Source: Sediminibacterium roseum
Lineage (GTDB): Bacteria; Bacteroidota; Bacteroidia; Chitinophagales; Chitinophagaceae
Direction of reading: 5' to 3'
DNA: 64,000 nt
Assembly (NCBI RefSeq): GCF_009939005.1
Contig: NZ_JAACJS010000002.1
Span: 650,646 to 714,645, forward strand
Shown here: in pieces, positions 46,590 to 55,324 of the stretch
How the letters are laid out: the number at the start of each line of letters is the position of its first letter
How positions within the stretch are numbered: the stretch's first letter is position 1
The notes under the pieces: generated by a model
Database searches by the model: none
The model's input: the letters and a program-made list of their open reading frames with translations, nothing else
Told to the model about the DNA's origin: nothing
Made by a program: the position numbers and the translations under genes

Positions 46590-47063
46590 ATGAGTGACAC
46601 TATGTATGTAACAAAAGAGACATTCGACAAGCTTCGCGAAGAACTGCACAGGATGAAAACCGTTGATCGCCCCGCTTCTTCCCGCGCCATCGCGGAGGCG
46701 CGCGAAAAGGGCGATCTGAAGGAAAATGCCGAATACGATGCCGCCAAAGAAGCGCAGGGGATGCTCGAAGCCAAGATCAAACAACTGGAAGGCTCTATTT
46801 CCACCGCCAAGATAATCGATGCCAGCTCTATCGATACGAGCAAGGTTACGATCCTCACCAAAGTGACCATCACCAACATGGCCACCAAAAAAACCGTTAC
46901 CTACCAGCTCGTGGGTGAGAAAGAAGCCGATCTCAAACTCGGGAAGATCTCAGCCGGATCGCCCATAGGCAAGGGCCTGATGGGAAAAGTAGTGGGCGAG
47001 ATCGCTGAGGTACAGGCCCCGAACGGGGTGATGAAATTCAGGGTAGACGATATTTCCATTTAA
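46590..47063 (+). CDS. greA: Transcription elongation factor GreA
   Basis: Rescues backtracked RNA polymerase by stimulating cleavage of the nascent RNA. The 157-residue protein has the N-terminal coiled coil with the acidic tip (A-R-E-K-G-D-L-K-E-N-A-E-Y-D-A-A) and the C-terminal FKBP-like domain ending S-P-I-G-K-G-L-M-G-K. The leader carries a strong terminator directly after the promoter. A HIT-family gene follows by 25 bases and is probably cotranscribed. Confidence 0.96.
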   Translation: MSDTMYVTKETFDKLREELHRMKTVDRPASSRAIAEAREKGDLKENAEYDAAKEAQGMLEAKIKQLEGSISTAKIIDASSIDTSKVTILTKVTITNMATKKTVTYQLVGEKEADLKLGKISAGSPIGKGLMGKVVGEIAEVQAPNGVMKFRVDDISI

Positions 47064-47088
47064 TTTCAAACCTGCCTAAACCTGCGGC

Positions 47089-47478
47089 ATGACCCTTTTT
47101 ACCAAAATAATCGATGGCCAGATCCCATCCTACAAGATCGCGGAGAACGATAGGTTCTTTGCGTTCCTGGATATTTTTCCATTGGTAGAGGGGCATGTAC
47201 TGGTTGTTCCCAAGGTGGAGGTCGATAAGTTTTTTGATATTCCCGATGCGATCATTGGCGAACTGCTCCTGTTCGCCAAACCCATCGCAAAAGCGATTGA
47301 GCAAACCTTCGACTGCAACCGCTGCGGCATCAGTGTAGTGGGTCTCGAAGTGCCGCATGCGCACCTGCACTTGGTTCCCATCAACAGTGCCGACGACCTG
47401 AACTTTAACCGGCCGAAACTTAAGCTTTCGCCAGAAGAATTAAAAGCGATCCAGCAAAGGATCGTTGCGGCATTGTAG
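47089..47478 (+). CDS. HIT-family hydrolase
   Basis: A 129-residue histidine-triad protein; such enzymes hydrolyse nucleoside phosphoramidates or related nucleotides. The triad is H90-A-H92-L-H94-L-V-P, preceded by F-A-F-L-D-I-F-P and G-H-V-L-V-V-P. Downstream of greA in a probable two-gene unit; it converges on ruvC with 13 bases between. Confidence 0.93.
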   Translation: MTLFTKIIDGQIPSYKIAENDRFFAFLDIFPLVEGHVLVVPKVEVDKFFDIPDAIIGELLLFAKPIAKAIEQTFDCNRCGISVVGLEVPHAHLHLVPINSADDLNFNRPKLKLSPEELKAIQQRIVAAL

Positions 47479-47491
47479 AATTTACAGGAAG

Positions 47492-48052
47492 TTATTTTTT
47501 GACCCGGCCGGGGTTTTTCGCGATAAATTCATCCCATCCCTTTGGCCCTTTGGCCACTTTCCCCAAAACAGAACTGCTTTGGTAATGATGGCAAAGCGCC
47601 ACCGCCAAAGCATCTGTAGCGTCGAAGTACTGTGGCTTTTCCTCGATGCTGAGTACGCGTTGCAGCATGCGCCAGACCTGGTCTTTGTCTGCATTGCCAT
47701 TGCCGGTAATGGATTGTTTTACTTTTTTAGGCGAGTATTCGGTAACCGTCATTTTTGCCTGCATGGCTGCGGCGATGGCCACACCCTGCGCCCGCCCCAG
47801 CTTGAGCATACTCTGCACATTCTTCCCGAAGAACGGCGCCTCGATCGCGAAGGTTGAAGGCTGGTAAAGCTGTATGAGCTCGCACACTTTGCTGTGGATC
47901 AGGTCGAGGCGCGCATAGATGTCTTTCTCCTTCGTGAGTTTCAAAACATCCATCAGGATCACCTGCGGCTGGCCGTTGTTGATGCGGAGCAGGGCAAACC
48001 CCATCAGTTGTGTTCCAGGATCTATCCCCAGAATGATCTCGCCTTTCTTCAT
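47492..48052 (-). CDS. ruvC: Holliday junction resolvase RuvC
   Basis: Cuts Holliday junctions during recombination. The 186-residue nuclease has all four catalytic acids: D11 (GIDPG), E71 (F-A-I-E-A-P), D144 and D147 (D-A-T-D-A-L-A-V-A). ruvA and ruvB are elsewhere. The start at 48052 gives the normal N-terminus MKKGEIILGIDPG. Confidence 0.95.
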   Translation of the reverse strand: MKKGEIILGIDPGTQLMGFALLRINNGQPQVILMDVLKLTKEKDIYARLDLIHSKVCELIQLYQPSTFAIEAPFFGKNVQSMLKLGRAQGVAIAAAMQAKMTVTEYSPKKVKQSITGNGNADKDQVWRMLQRVLSIEEKPQYFDATDALAVALCHHYQSSSVLGKVAKGPKGWDEFIAKNPGRVKK

Positions 48053-48196
48053 CGTAGCGTGAAATTACGGCGTTCGGGGCATAGTTTTTTTAGATCTGTA
48101 CAGGGTGGACGGCTTCGTGAACCCTGGAGCATCCATTGTGAGGAAGTGGTGCTGCCGGCGATAATGGCTATTGTTTGATCAGAACTCAAAACCGCA

Positions 48197-49321
48197 ATGA
48201 ATAACATACCGCTACCCACCGAATCGCAGTTAACCATTGGCGATGCGCACCTTACGATCGACGATTCCCGATTCAAAACCCGCGATTCCCGCATTTACCC
48301 GTTCTTTGCAACGGTAAAACAGTACCCCCTGAATAAAAAGCTAAAAATATTTCTCAACTATTTTGTAGGCCCCATCCTTTTTGTGTGGCTTTCTTATTCG
48401 ATCTACCGCCAGGTGCAGCGGCAGGGCGATGTGCAGCAGTCGTGGCAACTGATCCGTTCTGCTTTTGCCGGCCCGCAGTTGCTCAAGTTGCTTTCTGTGA
48501 TTGCCCTGGTACTGTTGAATTATGGAATAGAGGCGCACAAATGGCAATTGCTCATGGTCCGTATCCAGCGTGTTTCGTTTGGCAGGGCGTTCCGGGCGGT
48601 ATTATCGGGGCAGGCGCTCGGTTTCAATACCCTCAACAGGGTTGGCGAATCGGCCGGCCGCGCCATCTTTCTCGACGAAGGAAACAGGTTGCGCGGCATC
48701 GTGCTCTCCGTGGTAGGCAGCCTTGCGCAGATCATTGTGATCTTTTGTATGGGACTCGGCGCGCTGCTTTACATGCGTTTTAACATTCTCAGTGAAACAC
48801 AGCAGATCGGCGGGTTGTCAACCTTGTGGCTCGACGGGCTGATCTATGCCATTGCCGCCGGAACGGTCGTTGCGGTATTGATGTATTTCCGTTTGTCGTG
48901 GCTCATCAAACTGCTCGAAAAGGTTCCCTTCATCGCGAAGTACCGTTTCTTTGTTCAGGCGATGGAAGATTTTCACTGGAGGGAATTAACAAAAATTTTG
49001 TTCCTTTCTGCCGGCCGGTACGTTGTATTTGTGGTCCAATACCTGCTGCTGTTACAGGTGTTCGATGTGAACATAGCCTGGTTTGATGCGGCGTGCATGG
49101 TTTGTGTGATGTTCCTTGTATTGGCCATCGTACCCACCATTGCACTGGCTGAACTGGGTTTCAGGGGCAAGATCAGCCTGCAGCTGTTTGGTTTGTTAAG
49201 CACCAATACGATCGGTATTGTGGCAACGGCGGCTGGTATCTGGATCATCAACCTGATATTGCCAGCCATTGCCGGCAGTTTGTTTATATTGAGTGTGCGA
49301 TTGTTTAGAAATAAATCTTAG
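48197..49321 (+). CDS. YbhN/UPF0104-like membrane protein
   Basis: A 374-residue integral membrane protein with about eight helices from residue 50 on, of the lysylphosphatidylglycerol synthase transmembrane (UPF0104) group, known as flippase-like or glycosyltransferase partner proteins. Recognisable parts: F-L-N-Y-F-V-G-P-I-L-F-V-W-L, G-F-N-T-L-N-R-V-G-E-S-A and A-L-A-E-L-G-F-R-G-K. The first ~35 residues are encoded partly by a 7-bp-period tract (48262-48296) and look non-conserved; the true start may be later, but no in-frame ATG is well placed. Confidence 0.82.
   Translation: MNNIPLPTESQLTIGDAHLTIDDSRFKTRDSRIYPFFATVKQYPLNKKLKIFLNYFVGPILFVWLSYSIYRQVQRQGDVQQSWQLIRSAFAGPQLLKLLSVIALVLLNYGIEAHKWQLLMVRIQRVSFGRAFRAVLSGQALGFNTLNRVGESAGRAIFLDEGNRLRGIVLSVVGSLAQIIVIFCMGLGALLYMRFNILSETQQIGGLSTLWLDGLIYAIAAGTVVAVLMYFRLSWLIKLLEKVPFIAKYRFFVQAMEDFHWRELTKILFLSAGRYVVFVVQYLLLLQVFDVNIAWFDAACMVCVMFLVLAIVPTIALAELGFRGKISLQLFGLLSTNTIGIVATAAGIWIINLILPAIAGSLFILSVRLFRNKS
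48262..48296. repeat. Heptamer tract CGATTCC
   Basis: Five 7-bp steps: CGATTCC, CGATTCA, AAACCCG, CGATTCC, CGCATTT. It lies inside the annotated 5' end of the YbhN-like gene. Confidence 0.65.
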
Positions 49322-49326
49322 AGGCG

Positions 49327-50127
49327 TTGAAAAAAATAGTTATTCTTTTTTGCATTGTATCATCCCTTTGCTGGAAACCGGTGGCCACCGCCGACGATTT
49401 CTGCGGTATCCGCAACCGTTCTTTCCAGGATGGTGAAAACATTTCTTACCATGTTTTTTATGCAGTTGCCGGTATTTACATCAATGCGGGCACGGCCAAT
49501 TTTACCGTTAACCAGGAAAGTTTTGCCAACAGGCCCGTTTACCATGTGATCGGGACGGGGAGCTCGAACCCGAGTTACGACTGGATCTTCCGCCTGCGCG
49601 ACAAATACGAATCGTATATCGATACGGCTTCTCTCAAGCCCCTGAAATTTGTACGCGACATCAATGAAGGCGGTTTCAAGAAATACGAGAACATCACCTT
49701 TAACCACAATGCAAACACGGCGGTAACAACAGAGGGTGTGTACAAAGTGCCGGATTGCATTCAGGATGTGCTGAGCTCTATCTATTATGCACGCAACATC
49801 GATTTCAACAAATACAAGCCCGACGACAAGATCCCTTTCCAGATGTTCCTGGATAATGAGGTGTACAATCTCTACATCAAATACATTGGAAAAGAAACCG
49901 TGAAAACGAAATACGGTAAATTCAAAGCCATCAAATTCAAACCCCTGCTCATCAAGGGAACCTTGTTTGAGGGCGGCGAAAAAATGACCGTGTGGGTGAG
50001 TGATGATGCCAACCATATTCCCCTGCGCATCGAGAGCCCTATCGTGGTGGGATCCGTGAAAGTGGATATGATGCAATACAGGAACCTGAGATATCCCCTG
50101 AGCTCAATGATCAGCTTTAATCATTAA
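49327..50127 (+). CDS. Exported DUF3108 protein
   Basis: A 266-residue protein with a signal peptide (about 1-22) and the DUF3108 fold: N-R-S-F-Q-D-G-E-N-I-S-Y, I-N-A-G-T-A-N-F, R-D-K-Y-E-S-Y-I-D and the closing W-V-S-D-D-A-N-H-I-P-L-R-I-E strands. The family is usually periplasmic or outer-membrane associated with unknown function. It uses a TTG start five bases after the YbhN-like stop and is probably coupled to it. Confidence 0.88.
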   Translation: MKKIVILFCIVSSLCWKPVATADDFCGIRNRSFQDGENISYHVFYAVAGIYINAGTANFTVNQESFANRPVYHVIGTGSSNPSYDWIFRLRDKYESYIDTASLKPLKFVRDINEGGFKKYENITFNHNANTAVTTEGVYKVPDCIQDVLSSIYYARNIDFNKYKPDDKIPFQMFLDNEVYNLYIKYIGKETVKTKYGKFKAIKFKPLLIKGTLFEGGEKMTVWVSDDANHIPLRIESPIVVGSVKVDMMQYRNLRYPLSSMISFNH

Positions 50128-50191
50128 ACAACCAACCCGGGCTTACGGTTCCTGCCGTATAGGATTGCAATGCCGGAACAAGCATCAAGGT

Positions 50192-50521
50192 TCATTCGAG
50201 ATGGATCCTGTTCAGTTGCGAATTCCGGTAAGCATACATACAGATGCCCGTGATAATAACCGCTGCTACCAGGCAGCCCGACATCAACCCGCCAAACAGC
50301 GACTCATAATTTTTTTGCCCGATATAGGCGCCAAGAACAATAGATGCAGCCGACACGATACCGGAAACCCCGGCGATAACGGCATTGGCGGTGCGGTTGG
50401 AAATTTCTATGCGGGCATTGCAATCGCCGCAGTTGGTAACAGAAAAATTGTTGAGCTGTACGAATTTCTTGAACGAAATACGCTGGCCACAGCTCGGGCA
50501 GCAGGCAGTTTGGTTTCTCAT
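50192..50521 (-). CDS. Small zinc-ribbon membrane protein
   Basis: A 109-residue protein with an N-terminal zinc ribbon (C8-x-x-C11 and C31-x-x-C34) and two membrane helices (about 47-67 and 75-96). The C-terminus is short and polar. No family name can be given. It converges on the DUF3108 gene with a 64-base gap. Confidence 0.7.
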   Translation of the reverse strand: MRNQTACCPSCGQRISFKKFVQLNNFSVTNCGDCNARIEISNRTANAVIAGVSGIVSAASIVLGAYIGQKNYESLFGGLMSGCLVAAVIITGICMYAYRNSQLNRIHLE

Positions 50522-50708
50522 TGGATACGGTTTTGTTTACACAATTCCTGGGCATCTAAAATACTAATCCACAACAGAAACCATTACCGTAAAACACCGA
50601 AATACATCGTTGAAAAGACCGTAAAAAGCATAGACACGCGGCCTGTAACCGTGTAGTGATATGGCTTTCGGCGGATGGGTTTGTACTAATCAACTACCGG
50701 CCGTTCGT

Positions 50709-51578
50709 TTACAGGTCGCCGAGTGTAAAGCTTTCTTTTGGCCGTATGCCTTTTTCGGTCTGCTGTACCGTGCAGCATTCGTTTGCCGCATCGTGTTCAA
50801 AATAGAGGATGTAATCTTTGTCGGCCGCCTCCTGCAAAAAGCTTTTCTTTTCCTGCAGGGTGGTTAGCGGGAACATATCATACGCCATCACATAAGGCAA
50901 CGGCATATGCGCGGCAGAGGGCAGCAGGTCGGCCATGTACACAATGGTCCTGCCTTTGTAACTGATCTGCGGTAACATCATTTTATCTGTGTGCCCATTC
51001 ACAAAACGCACTTCTATGTTTTCTGAAAAAGAAGTGCGGGCAAGCAGCCCATCCATACCCATTCCTTTCTCCGGCACGTTTACAAACTGTAGCTGGCCGC
51101 TTTCTTTGATAGGCAAAATATTTTCTTTGAGGAATGAGGCCTTCTCCCTTTCATTGGGGGTGGTTGCCCATTGCCAGTGGTCTTCGTTGCTCCAGTAGGT
51201 TGCGTTCTTAAAGGCGGGCACCAGTTTATCTCCTTCTCTCACGATACTCCCACCGCAATGATCGAAATGCAGGTGCGTGAGAAAAACATCCGTGATATCG
51301 TTCCGGTGAAAGCCGTGCGCGGCAAGTGATTTGTCGAGCGTGTCGTCGCCATGCAGGTAATAATGGCCAAAGAATTTTGCATCCTGCTTGTTGCCCATGC
51401 CATTATCGATGAGCAAAAGTTTACCATTGTCTTCAACCAGCAAACAACGCAGCGCCCATGCGCACATGTTGTTCTCGTCTGCCGGGTTCAGCTTGTTCCA
51501 GATGCTCTTCGGCACCACCCCAAACATAGCGCCGCCATCGAGCTTGAAGAAACCAGCGTTGATTGTATATATATTCAT
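50709..51578 (-). CDS. Metallo-beta-lactamase-fold hydrolase
   Basis: A 289-residue MBL-fold enzyme with the metal motif T-H102-L-H104-F-D106-H107, a second His in N-G-H-T-D-K and Asp in Y-M-A-D-L-L-P-S, plus a final His in F-E-H-D-A-A. The sequence around V-P-K-S-I-W-N-K-L at the N-terminus is common in the lactonase-like group of the fold, but the substrate is not defined. Single gene, downstream of the MFS gene on the same strand, with a heptamer inverted repeat between. Confidence 0.85.
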   Translation of the reverse strand: MNIYTINAGFFKLDGGAMFGVVPKSIWNKLNPADENNMCAWALRCLLVEDNGKLLLIDNGMGNKQDAKFFGHYYLHGDDTLDKSLAAHGFHRNDITDVFLTHLHFDHCGGSIVREGDKLVPAFKNATYWSNEDHWQWATTPNEREKASFLKENILPIKESGQLQFVNVPEKGMGMDGLLARTSFSENIEVRFVNGHTDKMMLPQISYKGRTIVYMADLLPSAAHMPLPYVMAYDMFPLTTLQEKKSFLQEAADKDYILYFEHDAANECCTVQQTEKGIRPKESFTLGDL

Positions 51579-51596
51579 AATAATAAAGACTTTGAT

Positions 51597-51677
51597 AATT
51601 AGTAATTAGGAATTAGGAATTAATAATTGGTGTTTTCTCCTTAATTCCTAATTCCTAATTCTTAATTCCTAATTTTT
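51597..51677. repeat. Two opposed heptamer arrays forming a perfect 20-bp inverted repeat
   Basis: AATTAGT, AATTAGG, AATTAGG, AATTAAT run from 51597; AATTCCT, AATTCCT, AATTCTT, AATTCCT run from 51643. The 20 bases at 51604-51623 are exactly complementary to 51641-51660, loop 17. The right array contains the stop codon of the MFS gene and encodes its last residues. Confidence 0.92.
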
Positions 51678-52960
51678 CTGTTTCCTGTTGCCAACAACGC
51701 CAGTCCGATCACAAAGAATACTGCGAGGACCAGGACGGAGTTTCGCTGCGATCCGCTGAGCTCGGTGATGTAGCCGAAGCTCAGCATGCCGATTACGATC
51801 GCGATCTTTTCTGTTACATCGTAGAAGCTGAAGAAGGAAGTGGTGTCTTTGGTTTCAGGCATCAGTTTGGCATACGTGCTCCTGCTGAGCGATTGAATGC
51901 CTCCCATTACAAAACCCACCACCGTGGCAAGGCCATAAAACTCGAAGATGCCGTTCCTCGGTAAAAAATAGCCGATAACGCAGGCTACGATCCATAAGCA
52001 GATGGTGATCATCAGCGCTTTGAAATTGCCCATTTTCTCAGACATCCTTGCAATAAAATAAGAACCGGGTATCGCCACGAGTTGAATGATCAGGATCGAT
52101 ATGATCAGGTTGTTCGTAGGAATGTTCAATTCGCTTTTGCCGTATAATGTTGCTACCAGCATTACTGTTTGCACACCCATGTTGTAAAAGAAAAATGCGA
52201 CCAGGTATTTTTTCAAGACAGGAAGGTGCTGGACCTGTTTCCATACTTTTCTCAATTCCTTATAGCCATGTGTAAATACACTGCCGCGATCTGTTTGCCG
52301 GGCAATGGGCGTGCCCTTGGGCAGGCGCGACAAAGAGAACTGTGCAAATGCCCACCACCAGATACCCACCAGCAGGAAAGAGATCTGGGAACCCTTACCG
52401 GCCGTCATGCCAAACGGTTTAGCCAGCACAAAAACAAAACAGATGATCTGCAGGATCACGCTTCCGATATAGCCCATGGCATATCCCTTCGCACTCACAC
52501 GGTCCTGGTCCTGTGGCGCCGCTATTTCCGGGAGGTAAGAATTGTAAAAAACAAGGCTGCTCCAGTAACCGGTGCAGGCAATAATCAGGCAAAGCAGGCC
52601 GAACCCTAAATTGCTGCTGTCAAAAAAATACAGGGCAGAGCAGGCGATCGATCCGATGGTGCAGAAAAAGAAAAGGAAACTCTTTTTGTTACCCTTGTAA
52701 TCTGCAATGGAGGAAAGCAGGGGGGAGAGGATAGCGACCACCATGAACGCAATGGCCAATGCATAATTGTAGAGAGCCGTATTTGAAAATTCCCTTCCGA
52801 GAAAAACAACACTGTCGTTTAAGGTTTCATCTTTGCCATCGCCGGTAACCGCTTCGTAATAGGCAGGGAAGATGGTGGAAGTGATCACGAGATTGTAAAC
52901 ACTGTTGGCCCAATCGTACATTGCCCAGCCATTGATCACTTTTTTAGGAGCAGTTTGCAT
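51662..52960 (-). CDS. MFS transporter, UMF1/Atg22-like
   Basis: A 432-residue membrane protein with about 12 helices. The N-terminus N-G-W-A-M-Y-D-W-A-N-S-V-Y-N-L-V-I is the signature of the UMF1 (Atg22-like) family; M-G-G-I-Q-S-L-S-R-S and T-S-F-F-S-F-Y-D-V-T-E-K also match. Substrate is uncertain. The last residues and the stop are encoded by a heptamer array, so the C-terminus has probably been remodelled by the repeat. Confidence 0.9.
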   Translation of the reverse strand: MQTAPKKVINGWAMYDWANSVYNLVITSTIFPAYYEAVTGDGKDETLNDSVVFLGREFSNTALYNYALAIAFMVVAILSPLLSSIADYKGNKKSFLFFFCTIGSIACSALYFFDSSNLGFGLLCLIIACTGYWSSLVFYNSYLPEIAAPQDQDRVSAKGYAMGYIGSVILQIICFVFVLAKPFGMTAGKGSQISFLLVGIWWWAFAQFSLSRLPKGTPIARQTDRGSVFTHGYKELRKVWKQVQHLPVLKKYLVAFFFYNMGVQTVMLVATLYGKSELNIPTNNLIISILIIQLVAIPGSYFIARMSEKMGNFKALMITICLWIVACVIGYFLPRNGIFEFYGLATVVGFVMGGIQSLSRSTYAKLMPETKDTTSFFSFYDVTEKIAIVIGMLSFGYITELSGSQRNSVLVLAVFFVIGLALLATGNRKIRN

Positions 52961-53021
52961 GTGGTGGATTTTGGTCTTTTTAAAGATAAGCAGGATTGGG
53001 GGTTGCTGGAGTTTTTGTTGC

Positions 53022-53049
53022 CACGGATTTCACGGAATGACACGGATGG
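53022..53049. repeat. CACGGAT direct repeats
   Basis: CACGGATTT, CACGGAATGA, CACGGATGG in tandem in the 146-base MFS-uppP gap. The period is 9-10, unlike the heptamer arrays. Confidence 0.75.
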
Positions 53050-53106
53050 CTTGCCCTGCATCGGTTCTGTTGGAGTTGGATAGGGATGCGGGTGGGTGGA
53101 TCGGGG

Positions 53107-53904
53107 TTATTTTAGATAGCCGGTCAGTACCAGCACCAGTAACACCGCGCCGGCGATTACCCGGTACCAGCCAAACAGACGGAAGCCGTATTTCTGTAAA
53201 AAGCCGATGAAGAACTTGATCGCAAGCATGGCCACCACAAACGCGATGATGTTGCCCAGTCCGAGCGCGATGAGGTTGTTTTTGTTTTGCAATACCTCGG
53301 GGTTTTCTTTCCAAGCTTTTAATAATTTATAGCCTGTGGCGGCGGCCATGGTTGGCACGGCGAGGAAAAAAGAAAACTCGGCGGCAAGGTTGCGTGTTAA
53401 CTTCTGCTGCATGCCGCCGATGATGCTCGCCGCGCTGCGGCTGGTTCCGGGGATCATCGCGAGGCATTGCCAGATGCCGATGGTGAACGCTTTGGATAAA
53501 CTGATGTTTTCTTCCTTGTCTACCGTTGGCTGTTTAAAGAGGGAGTCGATGAACAGCAACACAAAACCGCCCACAAGCATGGTGATCGAAACCGTGAGCG
53601 GGCTCTCGAGCAGGTTGTCGATCTTGCTGGAAAACACGGCGCCCAATACCAATGCCGGGATAACGGCAATGATGAGTTTGAAATAAAAATTCAGTTTGTT
53701 GAACGACAGGAACTTTCGCCAGTACAGCACTACAACAGAGAGTATCGCCCCGAATTGTATCGCTACTTCAAAGAGTTTTGTAAAGGGGTCGGAAGAAATG
53801 CCCAGCAGGGAGCTGGCTATGATCATGTGGCCCGTTGATGAGATGGGTAAAAACTCCGTCAAGCCTTCGATGATGGCAATGATAATGGTCTGAAAAATGG
53901 TCAT
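53107..53904 (-). CDS. uppP: Undecaprenyl-diphosphate phosphatase
   Basis: Dephosphorylates undecaprenyl diphosphate for reuse in cell-wall synthesis. The 265-residue membrane protein has E13-G-L-T-E-F-L-P-I-S-S-T-G-H26 and P-G-T-S-R-S-A-A-S-I, the two conserved active-site motifs, and about eight helices. It follows DUF3098 and ftsX on the minus strand, but a terminator at 53951-53992 separates them. Confidence 0.95.
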   Translation of the reverse strand: MTIFQTIIIAIIEGLTEFLPISSTGHMIIASSLLGISSDPFTKLFEVAIQFGAILSVVVLYWRKFLSFNKLNFYFKLIIAVIPALVLGAVFSSKIDNLLESPLTVSITMLVGGFVLLFIDSLFKQPTVDKEENISLSKAFTIGIWQCLAMIPGTSRSAASIIGGMQQKLTRNLAAEFSFFLAVPTMAAATGYKLLKAWKENPEVLQNKNNLIALGLGNIIAFVVAMLAIKFFIGFLQKYGFRLFGWYRVIAGAVLLVLVLTGYLK

Positions 53905-53943
53905 GGTAGTTCTTGTTAGATTCTGGAGCCCGGATAAGGGGTA

Positions 53944-53992
53944 GGGTAAAATAAGTAGAAGAGCGATGCACAGGCACCGCTCTTCTACTTAT
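53944..53992 (-). terminator. Terminator after DUF3098
   Basis: On the minus strand ATAAGTAGAAGAGCG/CGCTCTTCTACTTAT, a perfect 15-bp stem (53951-53965/53978-53992) with a 12-base loop, followed by TTTTAC. Confidence 0.9.
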
Positions 53993-54014
53993 CGTTTGCA
54001 GCCGGCCTTGTGGC

Positions 54015-54275
54015 TTACTGCGTAACTACAACTGCTTTTGGTTTCTTGAAGATCGCGTACACTTCAACCAGCAATCCGAGCACGATCAGGATCGGCGCGA
54101 TGGTGATGCGGGTTGTGCTGTAAACCTCGTTGGTATTGAATACCCTCGGATCTGCGCTTTTGCCACCGCTCATCAGGAACATACCAAGGGCAATAACGAT
54201 ACCGCCGATGATCATCCATGTATAATTGTCTTTCGTAAAAAGGGCCGAATTCACGTTTTGTTTTTTGTCGCTCAT
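54015..54275 (-). CDS. DUF3098 membrane protein
   Basis: An 86-residue protein with two membrane helices (about 21-39 and 57-77) around D-P-R-V-F-N-T-N-E-V-Y-S-T-T-R-I, the DUF3098 pattern of Bacteroidota. Function unknown. It lies 86 bases downstream of ftsX on the same strand and ends the unit. The longer open frame upstream of 54275 overlaps ftsX and is not coding. Confidence 0.88.
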   Translation of the reverse strand: MSDKKQNVNSALFTKDNYTWMIIGGIVIALGMFLMSGGKSADPRVFNTNEVYSTTRITIAPILIVLGLLVEVYAIFKKPKAVVVTQ

Positions 54276-54361
54276 TTGGTAAGTTTTATAGTGTGTAAGA
54301 TAGGGAAAAGTTGGATCAGTCGGGAAGCAGGAGGTGAATGTTCTCGTTACCCGCTCCTGGC

Positions 54362-55237
54362 TTAATACAGGTCGTCCAGTTTCATTTTCAGGTATTTCAA
54401 AACGCTCCGGTGCGTACTGTAAACAGAGATGCCCACGCCGAGCAGGATGAGCCCGCCGAACAGGATCAGGGTCAGTTTTACATCGCGTATGGTCTTGAGC
54501 TGCGGAAACTGGTTCTCGGCCCAGCCGATGAGCATGAACAGCACAAAAATGGCGATGCCCGAGCTGATCAATCCATTGATGAGCGCCCTCAGGTTCAGCG
54601 GCTTTGCGATAAAACCCCGTGTGGCACCCACCATCTGCATGGTTTTGATGAGGAAACGGTTGCTGAACATCGCGAGCCTGATGGTATTGTCGATGCTGAA
54701 CACCACGATCAGGCAAAGCACCACGGCCACCACCAGGAAGATGAGGCCTATTTTCGATGCGCGTTCATTCAGGTTGCTTACGAGTATCTTCGGGTATTGC
54801 AGTTCCGTGATCTGGTCGCCATAAGCGGCCATCAGGTTACTGGAGATCTTGTTGAGGCTGTCTGAATTTACATAGTTCGCTTTCGCATAAAAATCGATGC
54901 TTTCAGGTAGCGGGTTCACATCCAGGATCTTTGCCCAGTCTTCGTTGTTCTCTTTGTTCCAGATCTCCTGCGCCGCTTTTTTGTCTACGTACACCACGTT
55001 CTTGGCATACGGCTGCGCCGCGATGTATTGCTGGATCTGGCCTATGGTATCCTTGTTGAGGGTACGCAGGTAAGCGCTCATCCGGATATCTTCCTTGAAA
55101 GCATTTCCCACCGAACTGATGTTCAGGAAAAACCATCCCATAATGCCCATGATCAGTAAAACAAGCGCCACGCCTACGATGCTGTAAATGTAATTGGGCT
55201 TGCTTCTTTTCATTGATGATTTGCTCAGATCTGCCAT
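54362..55237 (-). CDS. ftsX: Cell division protein FtsX
   Basis: Permease-like partner of FtsE that activates cell-wall hydrolases at division. The 291-residue protein has one helix near the N-terminus (about 17-39), an extracytoplasmic domain (about 40-170) and three C-terminal helices with T-M-Q-M-V-G-A-T-R-G-F-I and A-L-I-N-G-L, the FtsX signature. ftsE is not adjacent. Its promoter is back to back with that of leuS. Confidence 0.93.
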   Translation of the reverse strand: MADLSKSSMKRSKPNYIYSIVGVALVLLIMGIMGWFFLNISSVGNAFKEDIRMSAYLRTLNKDTIGQIQQYIAAQPYAKNVVYVDKKAAQEIWNKENNEDWAKILDVNPLPESIDFYAKANYVNSDSLNKISSNLMAAYGDQITELQYPKILVSNLNERASKIGLIFLVVAVVLCLIVVFSIDNTIRLAMFSNRFLIKTMQMVGATRGFIAKPLNLRALINGLISSGIAIFVLFMLIGWAENQFPQLKTIRDVKLTLILFGGLILLGVGISVYSTHRSVLKYLKMKLDDLY

Positions 55238-55324
55238 GTATCGAAAGATTTAATAGTTCAACGCCAATCGTTTTAACCTGCCTCCCTCCCTTCGCCCTTC
55301 GCCGGGAAGCCGCCGGGGATGTGG

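Noticed and set aside
54276..54716. Upstream extension of the DUF3098 frame
   Set aside because: It overlaps ftsX out of frame and reads as low-complexity Gln/His/Arg; the DUF3098 start at 54275 gives the family length.
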